From a virus: a stretch of 23,898 nt of DNA. The position numbers and the translations under genes are program-made. The DNA lies in IMG/VR virus record IMGVR_UViG_3300022924_000074, positions 1-23,898 of that record; one strand, given 5' to 3'. How positions within the stretch are numbered: the stretch's first letter is position 1; every line of letters starts with the position of its first letter. The notes beneath the pieces were generated by a model. That model saw only the letters and a program-made list of their open reading frames with translations. It did not search any database and was not told where the DNA came from. Of the stretch, positions 8,285 through 15,969 are shown in pieces.

Positions 8285-8796
8285 GGCGTCGGCCACTCCT
8301 CATTGATAGCTTGATCGGTTTCGAGAATGTACACCTGCCAAGGGTTAAGAGGCCATTCGTCGTTCATAGCGTAATCGAATATTTCCGGGTTCAGTACGAA
8401 GGACGGCAGCAGCTCCGCCCACCCTGGCGGCAACAGTGGACGGTTTCGCAACTCGCAGGTGACGCGGTAACGCCACAGGAATTTCCCGGTAAGCTCGCCG
8501 CCGACCGGCACTTCTGTGAACCGGACTTCATGCTCGTTGAAACCCATAGGCGTCAAGAGCGTCATCGTGAACCAGCCTGCGCCGACGATCTGAGCAGCCC
8601 AAGCTTCGAACAACATGGCTTGCGGACCGGACATTATCCAGCTCAGCGACACCATGGTCGGAGCGTTCGGGAACTCGATACGCTGCCTGGCGCGGCCGCT
8701 GTCCATCGGGGTGCGCCGAATGTTATTCGTCGGCGTGAACCCGTAGTTCTCCCGCAGTGGGCAGGGCAGCCCTTCCGGGTAGACAGGAATCGCCAT
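8281..8796 (-). CDS. Minor tail protein, gpM-like by position
   Basis: A 171-residue protein directly after the tape measure gene, with a 1-base TGATG overlap, in the place of lambda gpM. The sequence has a short beta-rich body with FEAWAAQ, FTMTLLTPMG and FLWRYRVTCELRNRP, a pattern I associate with phage minor tail proteins in this position; I cannot name a specific domain with certainty. It probably joins the tail tip that caps the tape measure. GTGGGGC just upstream of the ATG can act as ribosome site. The next gene on the strand is a tailspike and not the usual gpL-like gene, so the tip operon is interrupted here. Confidence 0.65.
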   Translation of the reverse strand: MAIPVYPEGLPCPLRENYGFTPTNNIRRTPMDSGRARQRIEFPNAPTMVSLSWIMSGPQAMLFEAWAAQIVGAGWFTMTLLTPMGFNEHEVRFTEVPVGGELTGKFLWRYRVTCELRNRPLLPPGWAELLPSFVLNPEIFDYAMNDEWPLNPWQVYILETDQAINEEWPTP

Positions 8797-11417
8797 CAGC
8801 GCCCCACGTTCTGCAAGCCGAACTTGCGCTGCATTGCATCAGTGGTGCGGCCATCGCCGAGCAGGTCCGCTACGAATACGTCGATCATTTTTTCACCCTG
8901 ATCACCGGTGCGCTCTTCGGATTGTCCGGCGCGCGATGCGTCTTCGATCAAGTTTACCGTAGTCGAGCCCATATTGCTCGGCGAGCTTATGTTGTTCAAG
9001 GTCTTGTCCAGCTTGGCGCTGGTCTGCGCAGTGGTAACGCGCTCCCCTTTCTGCAGGAGCCATGTGCCGGTCTGCGGAACGGAGTCGATACCGTCGTGCG
9101 CCATACCGGCGATGCCAGCGATACTGGCGGAGAGGCCGCCAGCGTAAGCCAGGGCCGAGGCTGCGGCAGCCGGTGCGGCCAAGGGGCCAATGATCGGGAT
9201 CGCTGCTGTGGACGTGAAGGCGTTCAGGCCGGCGGCGATAGCTTGAGCCGCTGCGTACTGGATCAGCATCTTCAAAGCGGTCTGCGCAAAGCTGGCGGCC
9301 AGGTCTTGGAACGACAATTTGCCGGTCGTGACGAAGCCGTACAGCGCGTCGGTCAAACCGCTGAAGGCACCATCGAAAAGCGTTTGGGTTTGCGCCGCTA
9401 CGTCAGTCGCTTCGGTCAGGTAGTTGTTCCAGGACTCCGAGGCGCCGAGGAAGAAATTCGCCGAAGCAGCGTCGACCTGGTTGTAGTAGTCCTGCTGCAT
9501 CACCAAGCGCGTAGCCAGGGCCTCTTCGAGAATCGCGTTCTGCTCCTCGAACAGTTCTTCGCTGATCTGCCCCTTGTTGAACTGCGCGTTCAGCTTGTCG
9601 ACTTCGGACTGGTACTCTTTGCGGATCGCCAAGTCTTCCTTGAGACGTTCGCGCAACTTGTCGCCGGAACCAAGGCCGGCGAGCGAGGAGTCGAGACCCT
9701 CCTGGGACTGCTGCAGCTTAGACGCTTGGTTCTCTTGGAACGCGGCCAGTTTGGCCGCTTCGTCGGTCGCCTGTTTGCGTGCGGCGACTTCCTGCTCTAG
9801 TGCTACGTTGCGCTTGAGCTGGGCGCGCAGCAGATCTTCCGAAGCTAGAAGCGACTTCTGATCGGCGGTCTGAATGTCTTTCGACTTGATGTCGGCTATC
9901 TGCTGCTCGAAGGCGGCGAGCGCTTTGGCTTGCACGCCGAGCTTTTCCGTCGTATCCGACTGGACCTGAAGCGCAGCGGCCTGCTGACGCAGGGTGTCGA
10001 GCATCTTCTGGCCGGCGTCTTCGCGGAACGCTTTAGGAGCAGGAGCGGATTTCTCCGCCTTCATGCGCTCGGCATCGGCCTTGATCAACGCTTGGTTAGC
10101 GCGAAGCGCTTTGCCGTCACTCTCTGCCGCGGCCTTCTTGGAGGTCTCCGCCTGCTTGAGCAAGGCGAGCTGCTTCTCTAGGGCGTCGGTAGTCTCGTCG
10201 GCCAGTCCCAGGGTAGTCGCCAGTTCGCCTAGCCCAGTAGAGATAGCACCGGCGACGCCGCCTTCTTTGCGGGTCTGCAGGATGCGTTCGAGCAGTTCGA
10301 TTTGCTTGGCGGCGTCGGGGAAAAGCTCGCCGCGCACTTTGCTGTAGGCGTTGCTGATCGCCGTCCCGATGTCATCCCAGTCGCGTTCAAGATCCGACAG
10401 CGATGCACGGTAAGTCTTCAGTCGTGCCTGTGCGTTCTCGGCCAGGGTGGCGCTGAGTACGTCTAGGGCTTCTTGTTTCTTGCCCTGGATATCGAGGGCC
10501 TTGATAACCTCGTACTGCTCGTTGGTGATCAAGCCGTACTGCGCGCTGATCTTCTGCGCCGCGACCGTGGCGTTGTCGCCCAAGTCGCCAAGAGACTTAG
10601 CGATGTCCGCTGCGCCTTTACCGGTGAACTCTCCAATGGCAGTCGCGGCTAGCGCAAGGTTGCGGAACTGGGTTTCGCTAAGCCCCGTACTTGCGGCCAA
10701 GGATATTACTGCTTGGCGAGCTTCGCCGATACGCCCGGTTAGGACAGCGGCGTCTTTCGCAAGCTGGTCAAGAGAGGAGGCAGTCTGTCCTGAACTGGCC
10801 GAACCGCTGAACAGTGCTTTGTTGAACGCACTCGCTTCCTTCTCCGCGTCGATGAACAACGCGGTTATCGTACCGAGGGTAGCGGCGAGGACCGTGAAAG
10901 GATTGATCAGCCCGACGATATAGCCGCCGAGGGCCGATGCCGCAGGGCCGATGCCGCCGAACATATCCTTGAGCTGGCCGCCCTGTTGGAGCAGTACAGT
11001 TAGCGGCGCTTGTCCGGCTTGGAGGGACACGGCGATGTCGGTGAACTGTGCCGGCACGCCGCGCAGTGCGTTTGCGGTCTGCTTAGCCGAGAGGCCGGCT
11101 TTGTTCAGAGCAGCGTCATTCTGCGCGAGGGAAGCGCGCGTGGCGTCTAGTTGGGCTTTGTACGCTTTGTAGTCTTCCGTCGGCAGCCGCCCGGCTTTGC
11201 GGTGGGCGTCTAGCTGCTGCTCCATCTTGTCGAGGCGGGAATACGCCGCAACGGTAGGGTCTATCTGCCCGATGAGACGATCTAGGGCGTCTTCTTGTCG
11301 CTTGACTTCCTTGGTAGCAGAAGCCAAAGCCCGCTCGGCCTGATCCATACCGCGCTCAAAGCCTGCGGTATTCGCTACGAGATCCACCGTGAGCTGGCCG
11401 AGGCTGCCTACCGCCAT
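8796..11417 (-). CDS. Tail length tape measure protein
   Basis: An 873-residue tape measure. The N-terminal third is a predicted long helix rich in Ala, Gln, Lys and Glu. Residues about 120-190 match the TMP_2-type region (QFTDIAVSLQAGQAP, VLLQQGGQLKDMFGG, then a hydrophobic segment to about 190). A long coiled-coil middle follows. The last third resembles the lambda gpH C-terminal domain (LFDGAFSGLTDALYGF, LSFQDLAASFAQTALKML) and is followed by an Ala/Gly/Ile-rich membrane-like stretch. The protein fills the tail lumen, sets tail length, and is expelled on infection. If mostly helical at about 0.15 nm per residue, it implies a tail near 130 nm. The ATG at 11417 has AAGGA ten bases upstream and begins two bases after the stop of the G-T chaperone frame. 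Confidence 0.95.
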   Translation of the reverse strand: MAVGSLGQLTVDLVANTAGFERGMDQAERALASATKEVKRQEDALDRLIGQIDPTVAAYSRLDKMEQQLDAHRKAGRLPTEDYKAYKAQLDATRASLAQNDAALNKAGLSAKQTANALRGVPAQFTDIAVSLQAGQAPLTVLLQQGGQLKDMFGGIGPAASALGGYIVGLINPFTVLAATLGTITALFIDAEKEASAFNKALFSGSASSGQTASSLDQLAKDAAVLTGRIGEARQAVISLAASTGLSETQFRNLALAATAIGEFTGKGAADIAKSLGDLGDNATVAAQKISAQYGLITNEQYEVIKALDIQGKKQEALDVLSATLAENAQARLKTYRASLSDLERDWDDIGTAISNAYSKVRGELFPDAAKQIELLERILQTRKEGGVAGAISTGLGELATTLGLADETTDALEKQLALLKQAETSKKAAAESDGKALRANQALIKADAERMKAEKSAPAPKAFREDAGQKMLDTLRQQAAALQVQSDTTEKLGVQAKALAAFEQQIADIKSKDIQTADQKSLLASEDLLRAQLKRNVALEQEVAARKQATDEAAKLAAFQENQASKLQQSQEGLDSSLAGLGSGDKLRERLKEDLAIRKEYQSEVDKLNAQFNKGQISEELFEEQNAILEEALATRLVMQQDYYNQVDAASANFFLGASESWNNYLTEATDVAAQTQTLFDGAFSGLTDALYGFVTTGKLSFQDLAASFAQTALKMLIQYAAAQAIAAGLNAFTSTAAIPIIGPLAAPAAAASALAYAGGLSASIAGIAGMAHDGIDSVPQTGTWLLQKGERVTTAQTSAKLDKTLNNISSPSNMGSTTVNLIEDASRAGQSEERTGDQGEKMIDVFVADLLGDGRTTDAMQRKFGLQNVGR

Positions 11418-11419
11418 AG

Positions 11420-11737
11420 CTATTGTTTCCTTGAGGCTTGGAGCACTTTTAAGAAATCTTCTGGCGTAGCATAACGCAGTTCGTCGTCGGATTCCCGGTT
11501 AGGAATGAAGTCTGCGACCTTTGCGTTTTTGTTGCCCATAAGCTGCGCGGCGGTACTGCATATCAATGCGGAGGACTGCTCGACGCGTTCAGCAATGTTC
11601 AAGCCCCCATGGCGCCGCATGTACTGAGCCCAGTGCCGCGCTTCGACCAAGGACAAGTTCTGTTGGGCTTCGGCGATCGTGCGACCGCCTATGCCGTTCA
11701 AGACTAGTTCGAACCAGAGGTCTTCGGGGGCTTCGTC
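11420..11737 (-). CDS. Tail assembly chaperone gpT-like part, made by -1 frameshift
   Basis: This frame encodes the T part of the tail chaperone G-T fusion. Translation in the -1 frame gives a continuous, natural-looking junction: after ...EAQSAK of the G protein comes DEAPEDLWFELVLNGIGG, then RTIAEAQQNLSLVEARHW, a DUF4035-like sequence. The -1 frame is open from 11755 (it has a TAA at 11758-11756) to the TAG at 11420, so the shift must occur within this interval. No ATG exists at the beginning; a TTG at 11701 with no ribosome site would be needed for separate translation, which is less likely. With a shift after Lys115 the fusion would be 220 residues. In lambda, gpG and gpGT assist tube assembly around the tape measure and are absent from the virion. 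Confidence 0.8.
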   Translation of the reverse strand, partial: DEAPEDLWFELVLNGIGGRTIAEAQQNLSLVEARHWAQYMRRHGGLNIAERVEQSSALICSTAAQLMGNKNAKVADFIPNRESDDELRYATPEDFLKVLQASRKQ

Positions 11738-12081
11738 TTTGCCGATTGCGCTTCGTTAACCGCGGTGATAAGTGCGAGGAACAGCGTATCGCACATCGCG
11801 CCGCGGCCTTCGATCCCTGTGGTGCCGAGGATGTCAGCCGTGGTGAAGATCGGGCCGCCCTCTTCGTCACACACCATGGTCGCGATCCGCGCGGCCAGGT
11901 GTTCCTGGTTGCCTTCGGCAGCTTTCCAGGTGTTGGTGATCGTGTGGTACGACGCCAGGCGCACGCAGATGTCTGCGGTCAGCTCTTCGCCTTCCGTGTT
12001 GTGCCATTTGATCTGGCGCTTCACGAAAGGCTCGCTTACGAAAGCGCCCTGGGCAACGAGGTCTTTAAGGTTCAAGGACAT
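11704..12081 (-). CDS. Tail assembly chaperone, gpG-like
   Basis: A 125-residue protein between the tail tube and tape measure genes, the invariable place of the G chaperone. Its N-terminal part (LKDLVAQGAFVSEPFVKRQI...ADICVRLASYHTI) is typical of phage tail assembly chaperones with a substrate-binding beta-sheet, and it ends with a charged tail KTKPPKTSGSN. About one tenth of ribosomes are expected, by analogy with lambda, to shift into the -1 frame near the end and make the longer G-T form. It starts at ATG 12081, three bases after the tail tube stop, with a weak GAGC site. Confidence 0.8.
   Translation of the reverse strand: MSLNLKDLVAQGAFVSEPFVKRQIKWHNTEGEELTADICVRLASYHTITNTWKAAEGNQEHLAARIATMVCDEEGGPIFTTADILGTTGIEGRGAMCDTLFLALITAVNEAQSAKTKPPKTSGSN
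11725..11743 (-). promoter_or_regulatory. Candidate -1 ribosomal frameshift site
   Basis: Two slip points lie inside the permitted interval. GGCAAAG (11743-11737, read G GCA AAG) resembles the lambda GGGAAAG site in its A-site half but has an imperfect P-site re-pairing. GCCCCCG (11731-11725) offers a Pro-Pro slip on five C residues. The first gives the better-looking junction (K then DEAPEDLW). Confidence 0.55.
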
Positions 12082-12084
12082 TGG

Positions 12085-12567
12085 TTAGCTCGATGACTTA
12101 GGAATGAGGACCGGTTCGCCCGACACTTGAATGCCGACGGTCGAGGTGACCATGGTGTTCAGTGCGAAGGTGAATGGGTAGCTGTTCATGTAGCCTTCGA
12201 AGGTCAGCCAGCTGCGGGTAGGCGGCAGAACGAATTCATCGTCGCCGTTGCTATCGGTGCCGGTGGTCGGAGCTGCGGTGCCATCGGAGAACCCGATCGC
12301 CCATTGCAGGGTAACGCCGGCAGTCTTCAGCTGGTGCAGACGGATGTGGTTCACGTCAGCCGGATCGAACTGCAGGCCGAAGGTAGCGGCGCCCGGAGTG
12401 GCCAGGCCAGCTTCGTAGGTGCGCGACAGGTCATTCAGACAGGTCGTTTCGATCTGGTCGATCGCGGTGTCAATGCCGTCGATGGAGGTGATGCAACCCA
12501 CGTCCAGCAGGGCGCCGGTATCCGGGTCGATGGTATACAGGTCTGTTCCCTGGCTCTTGATGGTCAT
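12085..12567 (-). CDS. Major tail tube protein
   Basis: A 160-residue protein in the tail tube position, between the DUF3168-like terminator and the G chaperone. The sequence is that of a short tube protein: MTIKSQGTDLYTID at the N-terminus, GLQFDPADVNHIRLHQL in the middle, and a C-terminal beta-rich part with FEGYMNSYPFTFAL and TVGIQVSGEP. It polymerises as hexameric rings around the tape measure. The ATG at 12567 has GAGG eight bases upstream. A weak promoter-like pair lies in the 65-base gap before it, which would suit the high demand for this product. No C-terminal Ig-like decoration domain is visible. Confidence 0.85.
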   Translation of the reverse strand: MTIKSQGTDLYTIDPDTGALLDVGCITSIDGIDTAIDQIETTCLNDLSRTYEAGLATPGAATFGLQFDPADVNHIRLHQLKTAGVTLQWAIGFSDGTAAPTTGTDSNGDDEFVLPPTRSWLTFEGYMNSYPFTFALNTMVTSTVGIQVSGEPVLIPKSSS

Positions 12568-12603
12568 GGGTGTTGCCTCATGGAGTAATGAACGTTCGAC
12601 GGA

Positions 12604-12631
12604 AGCATATCACGCGCCGGGGGTTTCGCAA
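12604..12631 (-). promoter_or_regulatory. Weak promoter-like sequence before the tail tube gene
   Basis: TTGCGA and TATGCT, each matching four of six consensus sigma-70 bases, are separated by 16 bases in the gap between the tail completion and tail tube genes. This is one of few gaps in the operon. The match is weak and may be chance. Confidence 0.25.
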
Positions 12632-12632
12632 A

Positions 12633-13001
12633 TCAGGTCCGTTCGACCAGCCAGTCTAGATCGAAGCTGGTTCGGTAGAGCAGCGTTTCTTCGTCGCGCA
12701 TATCGCCGCGGTAACCGGTGACGTACGAGTCGAGCTCAATCGCATTGCGGATCGCTTTCGCCACTGTGGTCGTAGACTGAGTGGTCAGGCCGTACACGTC
12801 CACCTGCAGGCTAGCTCGGTCGGCATCCGGTCGGCAGTTCAGCATGTTAAACGGCGAGCCGCCGATCCACTGGTAGACGACGTAGGGTTTGGCGACGGTC
12901 TGAGGAGCCATGCCGAACGGGTATATGCGCGGCGACGTACCACCCAGGAGCGACTGGACGGCCGGGTCAGCTTTGCACACCGTGTAGAAAGGTACGTCCA
13001 T
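12633..13001 (-). CDS. Tail terminator / completion protein, DUF3168-like
   Basis: A 122-residue protein with the DUF3168 pattern: N-terminal helix (FYTVCKADPAVQSLLGG), RIYPFGMAPQ, then KPYVVYQWIGG, and a beta strand LQVDVYGLT before a helix of the TVAKAIRNAIE type. Members of this family cap the tail tube at the head-proximal end, like lambda gpU, and stop tube growth. It overlaps the gp10-like stop by one base (TGATG), so it is translationally coupled. Its place directly before the tail tube gene fits. Confidence 0.8.
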   Translation of the reverse strand: MDVPFYTVCKADPAVQSLLGGTSPRIYPFGMAPQTVAKPYVVYQWIGGSPFNMLNCRPDADRASLQVDVYGLTTQSTTTVAKAIRNAIELDSYVTGYRGDMRDEETLLYRTSFDLDWLVERT

Positions 13002-13444
13002 CAGTTGAGCCCCAATTTAACGAGCTGAAATTTTGCGGAGGAAAGGAATTCTTGGAACACGGCCTGCTGGTTCTGCCCCAGCGCGTTACGCATGAAAGGC
13101 TGCGCGCGATTGCGCGATGTGCCCAGTTCGACCCACCACCAGTAGTACGTGTTGCCGCCGCGCTGCCCGCGTTTGGTCTTACGCACACCGACAGAGATCT
13201 TGGTCGAACCGGTCTCGGTGAAATACCCTTTGTCTTCGATCAGAGCGATGTTCTTTGAGATATCCGGGACCGTGGTTGGGTCATCGATTGCACCGGCGCG
13301 GCGGATGGCGTCTTTTAGCACGATGTCCATGGCGTCTTTGGCGGCCGGCACGACAACCTGGCGCTGTAGCTCAGATGGCAGTGTCTTGAAAACGCGTGAC
13401 AGTTCTTCAGCACCCTTCAGTTTGTACGTTATCCAGTCGGCCAC
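13001..13444 (-). CDS. HK97 gp10-like head-tail / tail completion protein
   Basis: A 147-residue member of the HK97 gp10 family. It shows the family order: an N-terminal helix with GAEELSRVFKTLPSE, a basic middle, then YYWWWVELGTSRNRAQPFM followed by a C-terminal helix. The WxxVELGTS and AQPFMRNAL segments are diagnostic. The family acts at the head-tail junction, probably as a tail completion or joining factor. The start is GTG at 13444 with a very good GGAGG six bases upstream. Both the start and its ribosome site lie within the last 20 codons of the HNH gene, which overlaps it by 38 bases in another frame. Confidence 0.85.
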   Translation of the reverse strand: MADWITYKLKGAEELSRVFKTLPSELQRQVVVPAAKDAMDIVLKDAIRRAGAIDDPTTVPDISKNIALIEDKGYFTETGSTKISVGVRKTKRGQRGGNTYYWWWVELGTSRNRAQPFMRNALGQNQQAVFQEFLSSAKFQLVKLGLN

Positions 13445-14180
13445 GTGGAACCTCCGGCGTGCGGGCGCCTTTTGCTATGTTATCCGCCGCCCATAACGGC
13501 TGCAGGTTAGTATAGTGGCATAGTCTCTCCAGCTCTTCTACGTTCCTCGCAGATGCTAGAGGTACGACGTGGTCTACGTGCCAACCGTAGAAACCTCTGT
13601 TAGCCCACGTCATCCCTTCTGTAAATTTCGATTCTAGATGCAGGCTCAAGGTCTCCATATCGCATCCTAGCAATTTCGCGGTTGTACTGCGCTTTGAGTA
13701 CCCTTTGTTCGCGAAGGCTAATAGCAATCTACGGCGGGAATTCATAAGCAATGCGAACAACGGATCTTCCTTGTAACGGAGCATTACGGTGTCTCGGTTG
13801 TACGAGTTGACCCTGTCTCTGTTTGCCGCTTTCCAACGCTTGTTATGGGCGGCTATCTTATTAGCGTTGCGTTTTCTGGCAACCGCACGCTTCTCTCGGA
13901 TCGTTTCTATATTTTCTCGATAGTATTTCTTGCGGTCTGCACTCACGTATTCTTTGTTGTTTTCATTCCACGTTTTTAGGTAGCCGCTGAGCCTTTCCTT
14001 GTTAGCCTCCCTATACCTCTTGCTGTCGGCATTTATCTTGCTTTTATTTTTGGCGTAGTAATCCTTTCCCTTAGCGCTCAAGCATGGTTTGCAACGAAAT
14101 TGCAAGCCGTCCTTCGCCTTGGTCATCGCGCCGAATTCAGTTAGGGGTTTTTCGATCTTGCAAAGGGTACATGTTTTCAT
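13407..14180 (-). CDS. HNH endonuclease with N-terminal zinc ribbon
   Basis: A 257-residue probable homing endonuclease. Cys4, Cys7, Cys30 and Cys33 form a zinc-ribbon-like start; residues 40-130 are a Lys/Arg/Asn-rich helical region with repeated YYxEN and NKxRW-like units, likely DNA-contacting; the HNH nuclease lies near 190-240 with HVDH (201-204), Asn225 and Asn234. The region is visibly more A+T-rich than the flanking genes, as expected for a mobile gene. Its final 13 or so codons are read from the start of the gp10-like gene in another frame. No good ribosome site precedes the ATG. The 93-base gap upstream, to the methyltransferase, shows no clear signal. Confidence 0.85.
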   Translation of the reverse strand: MKTCTLCKIEKPLTEFGAMTKAKDGLQFRCKPCLSAKGKDYYAKNKSKINADSKRYREANKERLSGYLKTWNENNKEYVSADRKKYYRENIETIREKRAVARKRNANKIAAHNKRWKAANRDRVNSYNRDTVMLRYKEDPLFALLMNSRRRLLLAFANKGYSKRSTTAKLLGCDMETLSLHLESKFTEGMTWANRGFYGWHVDHVVPLASARNVEELERLCHYTNLQPLWAADNIAKGARTPEVPRGRLDNVQTEGC

Positions 14181-14273
14181 GCGAAGCTCTCGGTCAGGAG
14201 GCAGTCGAAAGGTAATGCGGAAGACAGTGACTAGCTGGCTTATCGGGTGCCCCCTATCCGCAACACAACTTTA

Positions 14274-14891
14274 CTAGCTCACGCGTTTAAAAGCAAAGGA
14301 CGTAATGCCTTCGCGGCCTAGTTCCGTTTCGGCATGGTTGACTTCCATGACTTGGAAACCCTGATCCTCGGCCCATCGAATAAGCCCGGGGATTGAGAAG
14401 TACCAAAGATGTTCAGCCGGTTTGTAATGCTTGGACGCCAGGGCCTCTTCGGCACTTTCAAAGGTCGGAAGAGAAACGAAGAACCAATCGCGCACTTGAG
14501 CCAGTAGCTTTTCAGGCTCAGGGATATGCTCGAGGCTATCCCAGCAGGTTACGTGAGAAACGCTTTCGGTGTAGGGATCCGTGTAGGCACCGTTTTTCTT
14601 AAGCCAGTCGACAGCTTCACTGCTCACGTCGAAGCCGTTGCCCCAAGACTCCTTAACGTAGCGCCCTCCACCGATCCCGATATCCACCCCGCGCGAAGCC
14701 TTCGTGTACTTCTCGACCAGGGTTAGGCGCGCCCGGGTTAGGGCGGCACCCATAGGGGTGTCGTCAAGCTTCACGTAGTGGGCGAAGTATTCGCCGCTGT
14801 AGCTCATTGGTGGCGAAGAGTGCCAGCCGTAACCCTTTTCCTCACACCAGAGCAAGGTGTCGGTCAGCCCACTCGGTAAGCTTGGCGTCAT
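14274..14891 (-). CDS. SAM-dependent methyltransferase, class I
   Basis: A 205-residue methyltransferase of the small-molecule type (Methyltransf_11/23-like). Motif I is VDIGIGGGRYV (69-79), an acidic residue at 88 in GFDVS fits motif II, and CWDSLEHIPEP (116-126) with a following beta strand FFVSLP fits motifs IV-V. HLWYFSIPGLIRWAEDQGF is common in enzymes that act on sugars or lipids. The ATG at 14891 has AGAGGA nine bases upstream and is preferred over an ATG at 14918 without a ribosome site. It overlaps the glycosyltransferase gene by 50 bases, which suggests co-translation. The likely substrate is a sugar or glycan made by its neighbours, but that is inference. Confidence 0.8.
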   Translation of the reverse strand: MTPSLPSGLTDTLLWCEEKGYGWHSSPPMSYSGEYFAHYVKLDDTPMGAALTRARLTLVEKYTKASRGVDIGIGGGRYVKESWGNGFDVSSEAVDWLKKNGAYTDPYTESVSHVTCWDSLEHIPEPEKLLAQVRDWFFVSLPTFESAEEALASKHYKPAEHLWYFSIPGLIRWAEDQGFQVMEVNHAETELGREGITSFAFKRVS

Positions 14892-15669
14892 AGTTGGAAA
14901 TCCTCTTATCGCAGGCATGCTGCTTTAATTTGCACCGGCAAAAGTTGTCCGGCACCGCAAATGTAATTGTACTGCCGTCCGGGCAGATCTGCTTCGGCGA
15001 ATTGAAACCGCCTTGGCCGCCGCAGATGATCCACGCTGGAACCTTGGCCGCTAGCGCAGCAGGAACCAGCCAGCCGATACCGCCGATCACGGCAGCAGCA
15101 CCTTTCACGAGGGCCAGCAGTTGCTCGACCGGCAGTTCGCCTTTGTGATATCGCCTGTCTGCATGCGGAAGTGGCTCTACTGCCCACTCTTGCCCTTCTA
15201 CCAGGTCGGCAACGCTGACAACTCTATATCCCCTAGCCGAAGCCTTAACCGCAGCGCGCATAATGTACTCAGGATCAGGGTTACGCGTATCGGCGCGCCA
15301 CTCACTGCGCACTGTGGCCGGGCGCACAACGACGTAGGGGCCGGTTTCTGGAGAAGGCGGCAGAGGCGGAAGGTCGAACACGCCCGGCATTACGCCGAAG
15401 CTGGCAATCATCCCGGGGATAATTCCCTCGGTGCCGTAGCGGATCTGTCGAGTCGGTTGACGAGTCGGCGGCATCGTCCAGGTTGCATGGCGCGCGATGT
15501 TCTTCGCTTGGGTGCGCAGATTGGTTTGCGGTCGGATGAAGTGGACGCCGGGGATGTCGCGGTAAATTTCCGGCCAAGGTGTGTCGAGGTATACGGGTTT
15601 TGGTAGAGCTTTTATGAAAGAGCGTTGATATAGGTTGTCGCCGAGGCCCCGCATTCCGTGGATGATCAC
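14842..15669 (-). CDS. GT9-like (heptosyltransferase-type) glycosyltransferase
   Basis: A 275-residue protein resembling the GT-B fold heptosyltransferase family. The N-terminus, IIHGMRGLGDNLYQ, fits the GxGD start of these enzymes; the C-terminal half holds a Rossmann-like region with AAAVIGGIGWLVPAALAAKVPAWIICGG, where the family binds the nucleotide sugar. It ends with a small Cys cluster (244, 246, 253), not usual for the family, which may bind metal. It is shorter than LPS heptosyltransferases (about 320-350 residues). The start is GTG at 15669, overlapping the upstream stop as GTGA. Acceptor and donor are unknown; virion or host glycan modification is a guess from context. Confidence 0.65.
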   Translation of the reverse strand: MIIHGMRGLGDNLYQRSFIKALPKPVYLDTPWPEIYRDIPGVHFIRPQTNLRTQAKNIARHATWTMPPTRQPTRQIRYGTEGIIPGMIASFGVMPGVFDLPPLPPSPETGPYVVVRPATVRSEWRADTRNPDPEYIMRAAVKASARGYRVVSVADLVEGQEWAVEPLPHADRRYHKGELPVEQLLALVKGAAAVIGGIGWLVPAALAAKVPAWIICGGQGGFNSPKQICPDGSTITFAVPDNFCRCKLKQHACDKRISNYDAKLTEWADRHLALV

Positions 15670-15830
15670 GATATGGATACCGAATATTCGTCGTCCGGCT
15701 TATCCGCGTAGTAATACCTGACGAGCTCTGGGTCTCTCAGCACCCCTTCGTTATCGACTACGCCAATTTCCCGGTCACCGTTTACTGTTTGGACCAATTG
15801 CAGCTTGGCGATCAGTTCTGAAATTAGCAT
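15666..15830 (-). CDS. Small acidic protein of unknown function
   Basis: A 54-residue protein: MLISELIAKLQLVQTVNGDR, then EIGVVDNEGVL and an acidic, Tyr-rich end. The ATG at 15830 has TGGAG seven bases upstream and lies just after a terminator hairpin. A longer frame starting at 15950 would run through that hairpin and has no support. The stop overlaps the glycosyltransferase start. Phage genomes often carry small proteins of the type LISELIxxLxxxxxxxGD, usually described only as hypothetical; I assign no function. Confidence 0.7.
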   Translation of the reverse strand: MLISELIAKLQLVQTVNGDREIGVVDNEGVLRDPELVRYYYADKPDDEYSVSIS

Positions 15831-15845
15831 GGTCAAGCTCCAGGT

Positions 15846-15870
15846 AAAGAAGAGCCCGCCGAAGCGGGCT
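15846..15870 (-). terminator. Rho-independent terminator with TTCG loop
   Basis: On the minus strand, AGCCCGC and GCGGGCT form a 7-base stem around a TTCG tetraloop, followed by CTTCTTT. It would end part of the transcription coming from the DUF115-like gene and lower expression of the genes below it. Confidence 0.7.
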
Positions 15871-15906
15871 GAGGATGGCAGCACAGGAGAAAATGCCCGG
15901 GAATTT

Positions 15907-15969
15907 TTATCGAGGCTCCCGGTCCTCTTTGCGGCGTTGGTTGATCTCACGGCAGTTTGGCCTTCGCAT
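15907..15969 (-). CDS. Possible 20-residue basic peptide
   Basis: An ATG at 15969, preceded by AAGAGG four bases upstream, opens a 20-codon frame (MRRPNCREINQRRKEDREPR) that ends in TAA. It lies in the 157-base gap between the DUF115-like gene and the terminator. More than a third of its residues are Arg or Lys. Nothing else in the gap is convincing. It could be a genuine micro-protein or chance. Confidence 0.3.
   Translation of the reverse strand: MRRPNCREINQRRKEDREPR

Noticed and set aside
8757-9800. Plus-strand frame of 347 codons opposite the tape measure gene
   Set aside because: It lies wholly antisense to the tape measure and the gpM-like gene, its protein has no recognisable domain, and it looks like a by-product of the biased codon use of a high-GC repetitive gene.
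11566-12096. Plus-strand frame of 176 codons opposite the tail chaperone genes
   Set aside because: Antisense to the G and T chaperone genes, whose order and content are well supported; no protein features.
15831-15950. Longer version of the 54-residue protein starting at 15950
   Set aside because: The extension would be translated across the terminator hairpin and has no ribosome site; the ATG at 15830 has one.
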